In this document: piece after piece, positions 1-5,983 of the stretch
Layout of the letters: the number at the start of each line of letters is the position of its first letter
How positions within the stretch are numbered: the stretch's first letter is position 1
Assembly (NCBI GenBank): GCA_028293225.1
Contig: JAQGPE010000245.1
Location: 1-5,988, forward strand
DNA: 5,988 bases
Reading direction: 5' to 3'
DNA from: Akkermansiaceae bacterium
Lineage (GTDB): Bacteria; Verrucomicrobiota; Verrucomicrobiia; Verrucomicrobiales; Akkermansiaceae
Program-made: the position numbers and the translations under genes
The notes under the pieces: generated by a model
The model's input: the letters and a program-made list of their open reading frames with translations, nothing else
Told to the model about the DNA's origin: nothing
The model's database searches: none

Positions 1-468
1 TGTGTTGCCGATCGTCTTTCCTCCGACCGAAAGATTGCCTGTTAGAACCGGTGATTTCGAGCGAAGGAGAGCCGCATCGATGATCTCGCGCCCCCAGTCG
101 AAATCGTGATTCCCCAGTGCCCAGGCATCGTAGCCCACGCGATTGAAGAGATCGATCATCAGGCGTCCTTCCGTCTCGAAGCCCACTGGCGTGCCCTGAT
201 AGACATCGCCGATGTCGAGCAGCAGCGAATCCGGATTTTCCTTCCGCCACTTCCGGATCTGGGCCACGCAGCGCGCCATGCCGCCCACATCGCCCATACC
301 GTCGTAGGTCATCGTGGGCACGATGTGGCCGTGGAGATCCGTGGTGTGGAAAATCGAGATCGTCCTGCCGCGATACTTCGGCTCCATGGCTCCGGACAGT
401 GCCGCGGCGCCGAGATAGCCAGCTCCGCCAGCCAGAAAGCGACGGCGCGACACGGAAGGAATTTCCAT
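1..468 (-). CDS. Tat-exported 5'-nucleotidase-type metallophosphoesterase (N-terminal part, runs off left edge)
   Basis: The minus strand is open from an ATG at 468 to the window edge: 156 residues with no stop, so the C-terminal part is missing. The N-terminus has a twin-arginine signal, SRRRFLAGG (residues 7-15), followed by an Ala/Gly-rich hydrophobic stretch, which suggests folded export across the inner membrane. The metallophosphoesterase blocks follow in family order: TTDLHGHI (D44, H46), DIGDVYQGTP (D85, D88) and GNHDFDWG (N120, H121, D122). These are the usual ligands of the two-metal centre in UshA/5'-nucleotidase enzymes, which remove phosphate from nucleotides or related esters in the periplasm. 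The usual C-terminal substrate-binding domain would lie outside the window, so the substrate is unknown. The start is chosen because it places the Tat motif correctly. A purine-rich GGAGGG lies just before it but unusually close. A GTG at 477 is an alternative start. The gene diverges from the zinc-ribbon/TPM gene across about 89 bases. Confidence 0.9.
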   Translation of the reverse strand, partial: MEIPSVSRRRFLAGGAGYLGAAALSGAMEPKYRGRTISIFHTTDLHGHIVPTMTYDGMGDVGGMARCVAQIRKWRKENPDSLLLDIGDVYQGTPVGFETEGRLMIDLFNRVGYDAWALGNHDFDWGREIIDAALLRSKSPVLTGNLSVGGKTIGNT

Positions 469-557
469 GCCCTCCACTCTCCACGTTCCCTCATCGATCT
501 CCAGTCCTTCTTTCGCCGGGCTTTCCCCATGGCACCAGTGCTGCTAGGCTTCCGGAC

Positions 558-1142
558 ATGCGCTGCCCCTACTGCCGCACCCCCCTCACCGAGCACTCCG
601 CCGAGTGCCCGTCCTGCAGGCTGACGCTGGACCGCGCGGCCTCGCTGCTGGGGCCGGTGCCGCGGATGACACCGGTGGTGGGTGACCTGGCCGGGGTGTT
701 CCGGCAGCGCGGCAAGAAGAAGCTCAGGCAAGCGATCAACCGTCTGGAGTGGAATTTCCCGCAGGTCCATTTCCACATCCTGGCTCACGCCTTTTCCTCA
801 GAGCATCCCTTCGATCTCAACGTCTTCTGGTTTTTCAACTGCGGCGCCCTGTCCGGTGAGCACGAGAAGGCCGGAAAAAACCACACCGTGCTGCTCGCGC
901 TCGATCCCATCCAGTCGAAGTCCTCGATCATGGTCGGCTACGGGCTGGAGCCTTTTCTCAGCGCGGAAGCTCTCGATCACATTCTGGAACTTGCCGGCCC
1001 GGCCTGGTCGAAGCGGGATTGGATTCGCGGGACGCTGGAAGTCATCGAGGGGATCGAACGCCTGCTCGAAAGCTCGGCGATCAGCGTCGCCGTCGGCTTC
1101 GGGCTTTCGCCTCTCGTGATCGCGCCGTCCCGGGACTATTGA
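558..1142 (+). CDS. Zinc-ribbon protein with TPM (TLP18.3/Psb32/MOLO-1) domain
   Basis: A 194-residue protein. Residues 3-6 (CPYC) and 17-20 (CPSC) form two CxxC knuckles of a small N-terminal zinc ribbon. Residues about 43-172 look like a TPM domain: an opening helix (DLAGVFRQRGKKKLRQAINR), a strand with VHFHILAH, then VLLALDP (111-117) and the characteristic VGYGLEPFLS (126-135), ending in amphipathic helices. TPM proteins are best known as thylakoid or envelope proteins (TLP18.3, Psb32) and as bacterial YgcG-type proteins; their bacterial role is poorly defined, so I give no precise function. Most are secreted or membrane-anchored. This one shows no signal peptide and no clear membrane helix; only a short apolar stretch (174-189) is near the C-terminus. 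It is therefore probably cytoplasmic. The frame is open upstream to 399, but ATG 558 is preferred because it begins directly at the zinc ribbon and the longer version would run through the neighbour's divergent signal-peptide region. A weak TAGG (545-548) lies 9 bases upstream of it. The gene converges on holB, with 2 bases between stops. Confidence 0.8.
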   Translation: MRCPYCRTPLTEHSAECPSCRLTLDRAASLLGPVPRMTPVVGDLAGVFRQRGKKKLRQAINRLEWNFPQVHFHILAHAFSSEHPFDLNVFWFFNCGALSGEHEKAGKNHTVLLALDPIQSKSSIMVGYGLEPFLSAEALDHILELAGPAWSKRDWIRGTLEVIEGIERLLESSAISVAVGFGLSPLVIAPSRDY

Positions 1143-1144
1143 CC

Positions 1145-2155
1145 TCAGGCGAAAGTCCGCAGGAATCCAACCTCCAGGGCAAGCTGCTCCTGGGTATTGG
1201 TGTCGAGCGTCGCGCGCATCTGCCCGATCGCCTCCATCCGCCGGACGAGCCGGTCCATCGATTCACGACCGCCCGCGGCTGCGGTATCAGCACGGGCCTC
1301 TGGAAAATCGAGACCGCCAGCGCCTGACTTGGTACGCAGCACGTCGCCGAACCAGGACTGCAGGACCTCGAACAAGCGCGAGCGTTCCTGAAGGTAATCC
1401 GCCTCCGCGGAGGCTTTCAGCATTTCCTCGCGACGTTTCAGCCAGTCGCCTTCGATGGCGTTCTTCAACGCTTTCTCCTCAGCCTTGAGAATTTCCTCGG
1501 CGGCATCCACCGCCTCAGCCTTGCACTCCTCCAGCAGCGAAGAAAACACCGCTTTCAGGCCCAGGGCAGCCGTCGGCGAACCAAACCCCGCGCGCGCCGC
1601 CTGATTGAGGGCCGCGACCAGTTGCCCTCCCCGGCCTGCCGAAAGGTCCGTCTTTCCCAAAAGCGGCAGCCGGACACAACGCGACAGCACCGTTGGCAGC
1701 AGGCCGCCGGGATTCGACGTCAGCAGCAGCAGCAGCGTCCGGGGCGGCGGCTCTTCCAGAGTCTTCAGGAAAGCGTTCTCCGCGGCAGGAACCATCCGGT
1801 CCGCATCCACGATCACGCAGATCTTCCAGGTATTCGGGCCGGACGCGATATAGAGCCGCTTCTCGACCTCGCGGATCGCATCCACCACGATTCGCCGGGA
1901 CTTCGACTGGGGACGCAGAATCTGCACCCACTCGCCTCCCAATTCATCCAGCGGTGGAATCACCTCCTCCACCTTCTGGCCGAAAAGATCGAAGCCGCCT
2001 CCGGTCGACTTCGCGTCCAGCATCTTGATCAGCCGGCCGGCAAGATGCTCCTTGCCGCAACCCACGGGACCACTGATCAGGAAAGCGTGAGCGAGGCGCC
2101 CGCGCTCGTGGGCGGCGCTCACCAGTTGAAAGGCTTGTTCGGGCGAAAATGCCAT
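1145..2155 (-). CDS. holB: DNA polymerase III delta' subunit (clamp loader)
   Basis: A 336-residue AAA+ protein of the DnaX/HolB family. Delta' is part of the clamp loader that opens the beta sliding clamp and places it on primed DNA. Visible landmarks are the opening AHAFLISGP, a P-loop GPVGCGKEH (29-37), a degenerate Walker B VIVDADRM (114-121), the family signature AENAFLKTLEEPP (125-137), the sensor 1 strand with TSN (146-148), and the SRC motif (158-160) whose Arg acts in trans as arginine finger. The P-loop keeps its Lys but has Glu where ATPases need Ser/Thr, which fits delta' being an ATPase-inactive subunit. The four-cysteine zinc module found in E. coli delta' and DnaX after the P-loop is absent: there are no cysteines between residues 34 and 112. 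Residues about 205-262 are long, highly charged helices in the C-terminal collar part. An AGGA (minus strand, 2165-2168) sits 9 bases before the ATG. DnaX proper is less likely given the altered P-loop and short length. No tmk lies beside it. Confidence 0.9.
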   Translation of the reverse strand: MAFSPEQAFQLVSAAHERGRLAHAFLISGPVGCGKEHLAGRLIKMLDAKSTGGGFDLFGQKVEEVIPPLDELGGEWVQILRPQSKSRRIVVDAIREVEKRLYIASGPNTWKICVIVDADRMVPAAENAFLKTLEEPPPRTLLLLLTSNPGGLLPTVLSRCVRLPLLGKTDLSAGRGGQLVAALNQAARAGFGSPTAALGLKAVFSSLLEECKAEAVDAAEEILKAEEKALKNAIEGDWLKRREEMLKASAEADYLQERSRLFEVLQSWFGDVLRTKSGAGGLDFPEARADTAAAGGRESMDRLVRRMEAIGQMRATLDTNTQEQLALEVGFLRTFA

Positions 2156-2265
2156 GCGCGGTCATCCTGACCAAAGGCACCCCCGGTCCGCAATCCCCGC
2201 CTGTCGATTTTCCGCCTGACTCTGAGAATCAATGAGATTCGTTAGAGAGGCCGAGGCATCCGTAC

Positions 2266-2292
2266 AAAAAAATCCCTCCGTAAAGGAGGGAT
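2266..2292 (-). terminator. Rho-independent terminator of the tRNA-Gln pair
   Basis: On the minus strand an 8-bp perfect stem ATCCCTCC / GGAGGGAT (2292-2285 with 2279-2272) closes a 5-base loop (TTTAC). The run of T reaches from the last stem base to 2266, seven T in the transcript. This is a classic intrinsic terminator. Its first stem base is the A of the CCA encoded by tRNA-Gln(TTG), so there is no trailer between tRNA and hairpin. It should stop transcription from the tRNAs before holB. Confidence 0.92.
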
Positions 2293-2365
2293 GGCAGTCT
2301 CGCTAGGATTCGTACCTAAACAAGCAGAATCAAAATCTGCTGTGCTACCATTACACCACGAGACT
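2292..2365 (-). tRNA. tRNA-Gln (anticodon TTG), CCA encoded, U55 replaced by A
   Basis: A 74-base cloverleaf including CCA. The 7-bp acceptor AGTCTCG/CGAGACT is followed by discriminator G73 and CCA. The D-stem is 3 bp (GTG/CAC) with TAATGGTAG in its loop. The anticodon stem GCAGA/TCTGC closes the loop TTTTGAT, giving anticodon TTG (plus-strand 2331-2333), which reads CAA and by wobble CAG. The T-stem TTAGG/CCTAG has one T-G wobble at its base. The T-loop is TACGAAT instead of TTCGAAT: position 55 (plus-strand base 2313), normally the U modified to pseudouridine and paired with G18, is A. All stems are intact, so this is called a gene rather than a pseudogene, but its elbow may be weakened. 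It is the second gene of the pair and runs straight into the terminator. Confidence 0.95.
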
Positions 2366-2398
2366 GTTGCACAAAAATGAGACCGGCCAAGGAGGCAG

Positions 2399-2472
2399 TG
2401 GCAGTCTCGCTAGGATTCGAACCTAAACAAACAGAGTCAGAATCTGTTGTGCTACCATTACACTACGAGACT
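2399..2472 (-). tRNA. tRNA-Gln (anticodon CTG), CCA encoded
   Basis: A 74-base cloverleaf including CCA. Acceptor AGTCTCG/CGAGACT, G73 and encoded CCA match the neighbouring copy. The anticodon stem ACAGA/TCTGT closes the loop TTCTGAC, giving anticodon CTG (plus-strand 2438-2440), which reads CAG. The T-loop is the canonical TTCGAAT. It differs from the TTG copy at 6 of 74 positions (9, 27, 34, 38, 43, 55); the 27-43 change is compensatory (A-T here, G-C there). The pair therefore looks like a tandem duplication that split into two isoacceptors. A 33-base spacer separates them. ftsH ends 87 bases upstream in the same direction. Confidence 0.97.
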
Positions 2473-2489
2473 AATGTGCCGCTGGCGGG

Positions 2490-2515
2490 GCCGGACGCTA
2501 GGAAGAACGTCCGGC
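2490..2515. repeat. Perfect 8-bp GC-rich inverted repeat between ftsH and the tRNAs
   Basis: GCCGGACG (2490-2497) and CGTCCGGC (2508-2515) are perfect inverted arms around a 10-base loop. In the minus-strand transcript the hairpin is followed by C and G rather than a T-run, so it is not a standard intrinsic terminator for ftsH. It could be a processing or stability hairpin for ftsH mRNA, or an operator, since it overlaps the candidate tRNA promoter. The structure is plain; the role is a guess. Confidence 0.6.
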
Positions 2516-2523
2516 TTTGGCAA
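2495..2523 (-). promoter_or_regulatory. Candidate sigma70-type promoter for the tRNA-Gln pair
   Basis: On the minus strand TTGCCA (2523-2518; 5 of 6 to the -35 consensus) is followed after exactly 17 bases by TAGCGT (2500-2495; 3 of 6 to the -10 consensus). The stretch just after the -10 is GC-rich, as in stringently controlled stable-RNA promoters. Initiation would fall around 2488, about 16 bases before the first tRNA. The -10 is poor and the site overlaps the inverted repeat at 2490-2515, so the tRNAs could instead be read through from ftsH. Confidence 0.35.
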
Positions 2524-2559
2524 CAGGGAAAACGCCTTTTTGCGAAGAGAAAAGTCCTC

Positions 2560-4911
2560 TTACGCCGGAGCGCCCACGATCGCTCCGGGGAGCGGGCCTT
2601 CGCCGTCTTCGACTTCCTCGACCGGCTTTTTAGGCACGGGCTTGCGGGTGTCGTTAGGCAGCGCGGGTGGCTTAGCTCCTGGTGTTGGTGGATTCTTCAT
2701 CTTGCCGTGATCGATCAGATCCCGGACATGCTCGGCATCAAGCGTTTCGTATTCCAGCAACGCCATGGCGATGATCTCAACGGTCTGACGGTTCGCGGTC
2801 AGAATCTCGGCAGCCTGCTGATAGGCCTCGTCAATGAAGCGCTTGATCTCGGCATCGATCAGGCGCGCCGTGTCTTCCGAGTAGGTTCGGGAAGGACCCC
2901 GACCCATGTAGGAATTGGCGCCGCTGGCTTCTCCGTATTCGATCATGCCGAGCTTATCGCTCATGCCCCATTCGCAGACCATATGACGGGCCAGTGAAGT
3001 AGCTCCGCGGATGTCGCCGGAAGCACCGTTCGAGACGTCGTCCGAATGGAACGACTCCGCAATCCGGCCACCCATGGTGACGATCAGGTCGGCAAGCGCT
3101 TCCTTGCGTTGCGTGGAGTATTTGTCGCCGTCCGGCAGGAACATGGTGGCTCCCAGGAACGGTCCGCGCGGAATGATGGTCACCTTGTGCAGTGGATCGG
3201 TGTGCGGCAGGACAAGATTCAGGTAAGCGTGGCCAGCTTCGTGCCAAGCGGTGCCGATCCGCTCGCGATCGCTCATGGCGAGCGAGCGGCGTTCGCGGCC
3301 CCAGCGGACCTTGTCACGAGCTTCCTCAAGCTCGGCGATCGTCACGGACGAGAGTCCCCGGCGGGCGGCAAGCAGGGCGGCCTCGTTGATGAGGTTGGCC
3401 AGTTCTGCGCCAGAGAAACCGGGAGTGCCGCGGGCGATGCGGGCCAGATCCGTGCTGGGAGCCAGCTTGATCTTCTTCACGTGCACGCGGAGGATTTCCT
3501 CACGACCGTTGACGTCCGGCAGTGAAACGTTGACCTGGCGGTCGAAACGACCGGGACGCAGCAGCGCCGGGTCAAGAACGTCGGGACGGTTGGTGGCGGC
3601 AATGATGATGACCCCCTCCTGGGTGTCGAAGCCGTCCATTTCCACGAGCAGCTGGTTGAGCGTCTGTTCGCGCTCGTCGTGACCGCCGCCCATGCCGTGA
3701 CCGCGATGGCGGCCGACCGCGTCAATTTCGTCGATGAAGATCAGGCAGGGAGCGTGCTTCTTGCCCTGTTCGAACATGTCGCGAACGCGGGAAGCGCCCA
3801 CGCCGACGAACATTTCGACGAAGTCGGAACCGGAGATCGAGAAGAACGGCACATCCGCCTCACCGGCGATGGCGCGAGCGAGCAGGGTCTTGCCGGTGCC
3901 CGGAGGGCCGACCATCAGGACGCCCTTGGGAATGGAGCCGCCCAGCTTCTGGAACTTGCGGGGATCGCGCAGGAAATCGACGATTTCCCACAGCTCTTCC
4001 TTGGCTTCCTGAATGCCGGCGACGTCCTTGAAAGTCACCTTGTTGTGATCCCGGGTCAGCAGGCGGGCCTTGCTCTTGCCAAAAGACATGGCGCCCCGGC
4101 CGGCGGCCTTCATCTGCTGGCGGAACAGGAAGAACAGCAGCAGAACGATCAGCAGAACCGGCAGGAAGGTCAGGAACCCGCGGGCCCATTGGTTGTTCTC
4201 CTTGTAAGTGACTGAGTAGCCCTTCTTCGTCAGCAGGTCGCGGATATCCTCACCCAGCAGCGCGGGGTTGGTCTTGACCACGAATTCCTTCGGTTCGCCG
4301 AGCTTCATCTCGCTGTTGATCACGCGAGCGCCCGTGACCGTGCCGAGATTGCCGTCAGCCGTGTGAATGATCAGAGGGCTCGTCTTGGTATCAATTTCTC
4401 CAAGAGCGAACGCTTTGCGGAACTGAGCCTGATTGATGGCCGTCGGAGCGGCAGGCGTTTCGGCCCCCGGGTTTTCGGGAGTGACCGGAGCGGTGGTGCG
4501 TTCAAGCGTCACGTCTTCGCCAACAATCTGACGAAGATCGGCAACCGACATCAGGACCTGGAACGGTTCGGCCTTCAGTCCGTCCTTTTTGACGTCGTTT
4601 GCCAGGGGCGTGTAGTAACCGCTGATGGTGGCGTCGGTGATCGACTCACCCGCGGTGACCGTGATAGGGAACTTCTTTTCAGAAGCGCTCTTATCGTCGT
4701 CGGTCTTGATCAGGCCCTGATCGAGCAGCCGGGTGAACTGAGCGTAGCTCAATTCCTCCACGGCGCGGCCTTTCACGTTGAGAATGGCAAGCCCAAGGAT
4801 CATCAGCGCCGCGAGCAGCAGGATCGCAAGACGCCAGTTGAAGCCGGGTGGTTCGTTCGCACCTCGAGAGTTGGGACCCTGGGGCGGACGGGATTGGGGC
4901 GATTCGGACAT
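2560..4911 (-). CDS. ftsH: ATP-dependent zinc metalloprotease FtsH, with extended periplasmic region
   Basis: A 783-residue inner-membrane AAA+ protease that pulls out and degrades damaged membrane proteins and some soluble regulators; it works as a hexamer. A hydrophilic N-tail (1-26) leads to membrane helix 1 (about 27-45), a periplasmic region of about 200 residues (46-244), and membrane helix 2 (about 246-264). The AAA+ core has Walker A GPPGTGKT (335-342), the pore loop MFVG (367-370), Walker B LIFIDEID (390-397), and the second region of homology with R455 and R458 as arginine fingers. The protease has HEAGH (557-561, catalytic E558), with D633 in NGASGDI as third zinc ligand. E. coli FtsH is about 644 residues with about 70 periplasmic; the excess here is periplasmic plus an acidic, proline-rich tail (738-783). 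The ATG is chosen because the hydrophilic tail and helix 1 follow directly; no Shine-Dalgarno is visible before it. All catalytic residues are present, so it should be active. Confidence 0.98.
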   Translation of the reverse strand: MSESPQSRPPQGPNSRGANEPPGFNWRLAILLLAALMILGLAILNVKGRAVEELSYAQFTRLLDQGLIKTDDDKSASEKKFPITVTAGESITDATISGYYTPLANDVKKDGLKAEPFQVLMSVADLRQIVGEDVTLERTTAPVTPENPGAETPAAPTAINQAQFRKAFALGEIDTKTSPLIIHTADGNLGTVTGARVINSEMKLGEPKEFVVKTNPALLGEDIRDLLTKKGYSVTYKENNQWARGFLTFLPVLLIVLLLFFLFRQQMKAAGRGAMSFGKSKARLLTRDHNKVTFKDVAGIQEAKEELWEIVDFLRDPRKFQKLGGSIPKGVLMVGPPGTGKTLLARAIAGEADVPFFSISGSDFVEMFVGVGASRVRDMFEQGKKHAPCLIFIDEIDAVGRHRGHGMGGGHDEREQTLNQLLVEMDGFDTQEGVIIIAATNRPDVLDPALLRPGRFDRQVNVSLPDVNGREEILRVHVKKIKLAPSTDLARIARGTPGFSGAELANLINEAALLAARRGLSSVTIAELEEARDKVRWGRERRSLAMSDRERIGTAWHEAGHAYLNLVLPHTDPLHKVTIIPRGPFLGATMFLPDGDKYSTQRKEALADLIVTMGGRIAESFHSDDVSNGASGDIRGATSLARHMVCEWGMSDKLGMIEYGEASGANSYMGRGPSRTYSEDTARLIDAEIKRFIDEAYQQAAEILTANRQTVEIIAMALLEYETLDAEHVRDLIDHGKMKNPPTPGAKPPALPNDTRKPVPKKPVEEVEDGEGPLPGAIVGAPA

Positions 4912-4925
4912 GGTTCGATGGTGGA

Positions 4926-4942
4926 GCGGCCTGCTTGGCCGC
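4926..4942 (-). promoter_or_regulatory. 5' leader hairpin of ftsH mRNA
   Basis: GCGGCC and GGCCGC (6 bp, all G-C) close a 5-base loop, AAGCA on the minus strand. If transcription starts about 7 bases past the -10 (near 4944), the hairpin lies at the very 5' end of a leader of roughly 33 bases and ends 14 bases before the ATG. 5'-terminal hairpins are known to protect some bacterial mRNAs from decay; that role here is inferred. Confidence 0.5.
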
Positions 4943-4950
4943 CCGCAGTG

Positions 4951-4978
4951 ATATTAGCACGCGAAGGGCTTATTGCAA
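4951..4978 (-). promoter_or_regulatory. Sigma70-type promoter of ftsH with extended -10
   Basis: On the minus strand TTGCAA (4978-4973) is followed by a 16-base spacer and TAATAT (4956-4951), preceded by TGC, which gives an extended -10 (TGnTAATAT). Each hexamer matches consensus at 4 of 6 positions, and this is the only AT-rich -10-like block directly upstream of ftsH. Expected start is near 4944. No heat-shock-type (-35 CTTGAA) element is visible. Confidence 0.65.
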
Positions 4979-5065
4979 AACGCGCGGCAGATTACCCCCG
5001 ACTTGTTGAAAGAAAACCCAATTTTTTTTGGCGCTTCTTGCCCGCAGCCCCGGCGTTTGCCAACG

Positions 5066-5983
5066 ATGGCCGGGATGGAACCCGACAACCTGCCCGAAGA
5101 GACCCCGGAGACGCCCTCCGGGAAAACGGGCTGGTGGCCGCGAAAACGCTCGGCGACGCTCCGGAGCGAACGGGTTTTAGGGCTGATGGTCGAGGCCTTC
5201 GCGGGCTTTGCCATGCTCGACGGGCACCTGGATGCGGAAGAAGCGGACCTAATCCTGGACCTTCTGCGCAATGCCTTTCCCGAGGCCGACCATAGTTGGC
5301 TCGGCCGCCGGGTGCAGCGGGCCGTCCGCGACGCCAAACCGCTGGCCAGCACCGCCCTGGATCTGCGGGAACTGCTCGACGACTCGCAAAAACTGGCCGT
5401 CGGACTCCAGCTCTACACCCTGGTCGACGCCGTCGGCCGCTCCGAGCGCAGCCGCTCCTCCTTTGAAGTTTTCCTGCGCCGCCTTGGCCGGCCGGATCAC
5501 GCCTGGGTGATTCTCGGAGAAATGTCCGGCGAAGACAATCCGCCCACCACCCCCGGTTTCGAGAGGCTGACCTTTGGCCGCACTCCGGGCGATGACGTGA
5601 CCCTGCCTGACGAAGCCGACGGCTACTCGTTTCGCGTCTACCGCGCCGCCGATCTCGTGCTGGTGCGGAACACCGGCGACAAGCCGTTGTGGGTGCGCGG
5701 CCGCTCGCTGGAAAGCGGCGCCTTCCTGCGCATGCGGGCCCGCCAGCAGCTGGTCGTGCCCGGCTGGACTCTGACCTGCGAGGACCTCGTTTTCTTCCTG
5801 AACGTCAAGCTGACCGGCAACCGGCCCGCGATTTTCCTGGCCGCGACCGAGGACGGCCTGACCAGCGAGCGCAGCCGCAGCCGCCAGAGTTCCGTGCGGA
5901 TCCGCTTTGGCCTGGAGGCTGAAGTCGAGGCCCTGCGGCCGACCGAACTGGCCGTCGATGGCCGTGGCCTCCTGGTTTCCTGA
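5066..5983 (+). CDS. TerB-like plus degenerate FHA-like domain protein
   Basis: A 305-residue protein from ATG 5066. After a short acidic, Pro-rich N-tail, residues about 33-140 form an all-helical TerB/DjlA-like region: FAGFAMLDGHLDAEEADLIL (46-65) fits the 'A..DG.l...E...I' pattern, and a second such helix pair spans 113-141. Residues about 166-246 look like an FHA-type beta sandwich: LTFGRTPGDDVTLPDE has the GR and the [N/D]DV.LP element, and WVRGRSLESGAFLRM resembles the later strands. The Ser-x-x-His phosphothreonine-binding motif is missing, so phosphopeptide binding is doubtful. TerB domains often sit in membrane or stress-linked assemblies; no function can be assigned here. The tail (277-305) ends in ELAVDGRGLLVS just before TGA. 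ATG 5075 is an equally possible start; neither has a clear ribosome site. An upstream TTG (4973) is unlikely because it lies inside the ftsH promoter. The gene diverges from ftsH. Confidence 0.72.
   Translation: MAGMEPDNLPEETPETPSGKTGWWPRKRSATLRSERVLGLMVEAFAGFAMLDGHLDAEEADLILDLLRNAFPEADHSWLGRRVQRAVRDAKPLASTALDLRELLDDSQKLAVGLQLYTLVDAVGRSERSRSSFEVFLRRLGRPDHAWVILGEMSGEDNPPTTPGFERLTFGRTPGDDVTLPDEADGYSFRVYRAADLVLVRNTGDKPLWVRGRSLESGAFLRMRARQQLVVPGWTLTCEDLVFFLNVKLTGNRPAIFLAATEDGLTSERSRSRQSSVRIRFGLEAEVEALRPTELAVDGRGLLVS

Noticed and set aside
399..557. N-terminal extension of the TPM gene to an upstream ATG
   Set aside because: The extra 53 codons overlap the divergent metallophosphoesterase signal-peptide region and read as low-complexity Arg/Pro-rich; the zinc ribbon begins exactly at ATG 558.
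1721..1735. (CAG)5 triplet run
   Set aside because: It encodes a Leu run in a core beta strand of delta' next to sensor 1, so it is explained by coding; too short to call a microsatellite.
2204..2232. Possible holB promoter TTGATT-N17-AATCGA on the minus strand
   Set aside because: The -10 matches consensus at only 2 of 6 positions; not strong enough to report as a feature.
2226..2240. Short inverted repeat GAATC-5-GATTC upstream of holB
   Set aside because: Five-base arms, AT-mixed, no adjoining promoter of quality; expected by chance in a window of this size.
2545..2561. AAGAG/CTCTT hairpin at the ftsH stop codon as terminator
   Set aside because: Only 5 bp, AT-rich and without a following T-run; too weak to act as an intrinsic terminator.
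5022..5029. Run of eight T in the ftsH/TerB-like gene intergenic region, considered as a terminator or promoter part
   Set aside because: No GC stem precedes it on either strand, it lies too far upstream of the ftsH -35 for an UP element, and no -35/-10 pair fits it on the plus strand.
4363..5295. Long plus-strand open frame (310 codons) across the ftsH N-terminal half, its promoter and the TerB-like gene start
   Set aside because: It is antisense to the strongly supported ftsH, crosses an intergenic promoter region, and shows no domain-like pattern; GC-rich DNA commonly leaves such shadow frames open.
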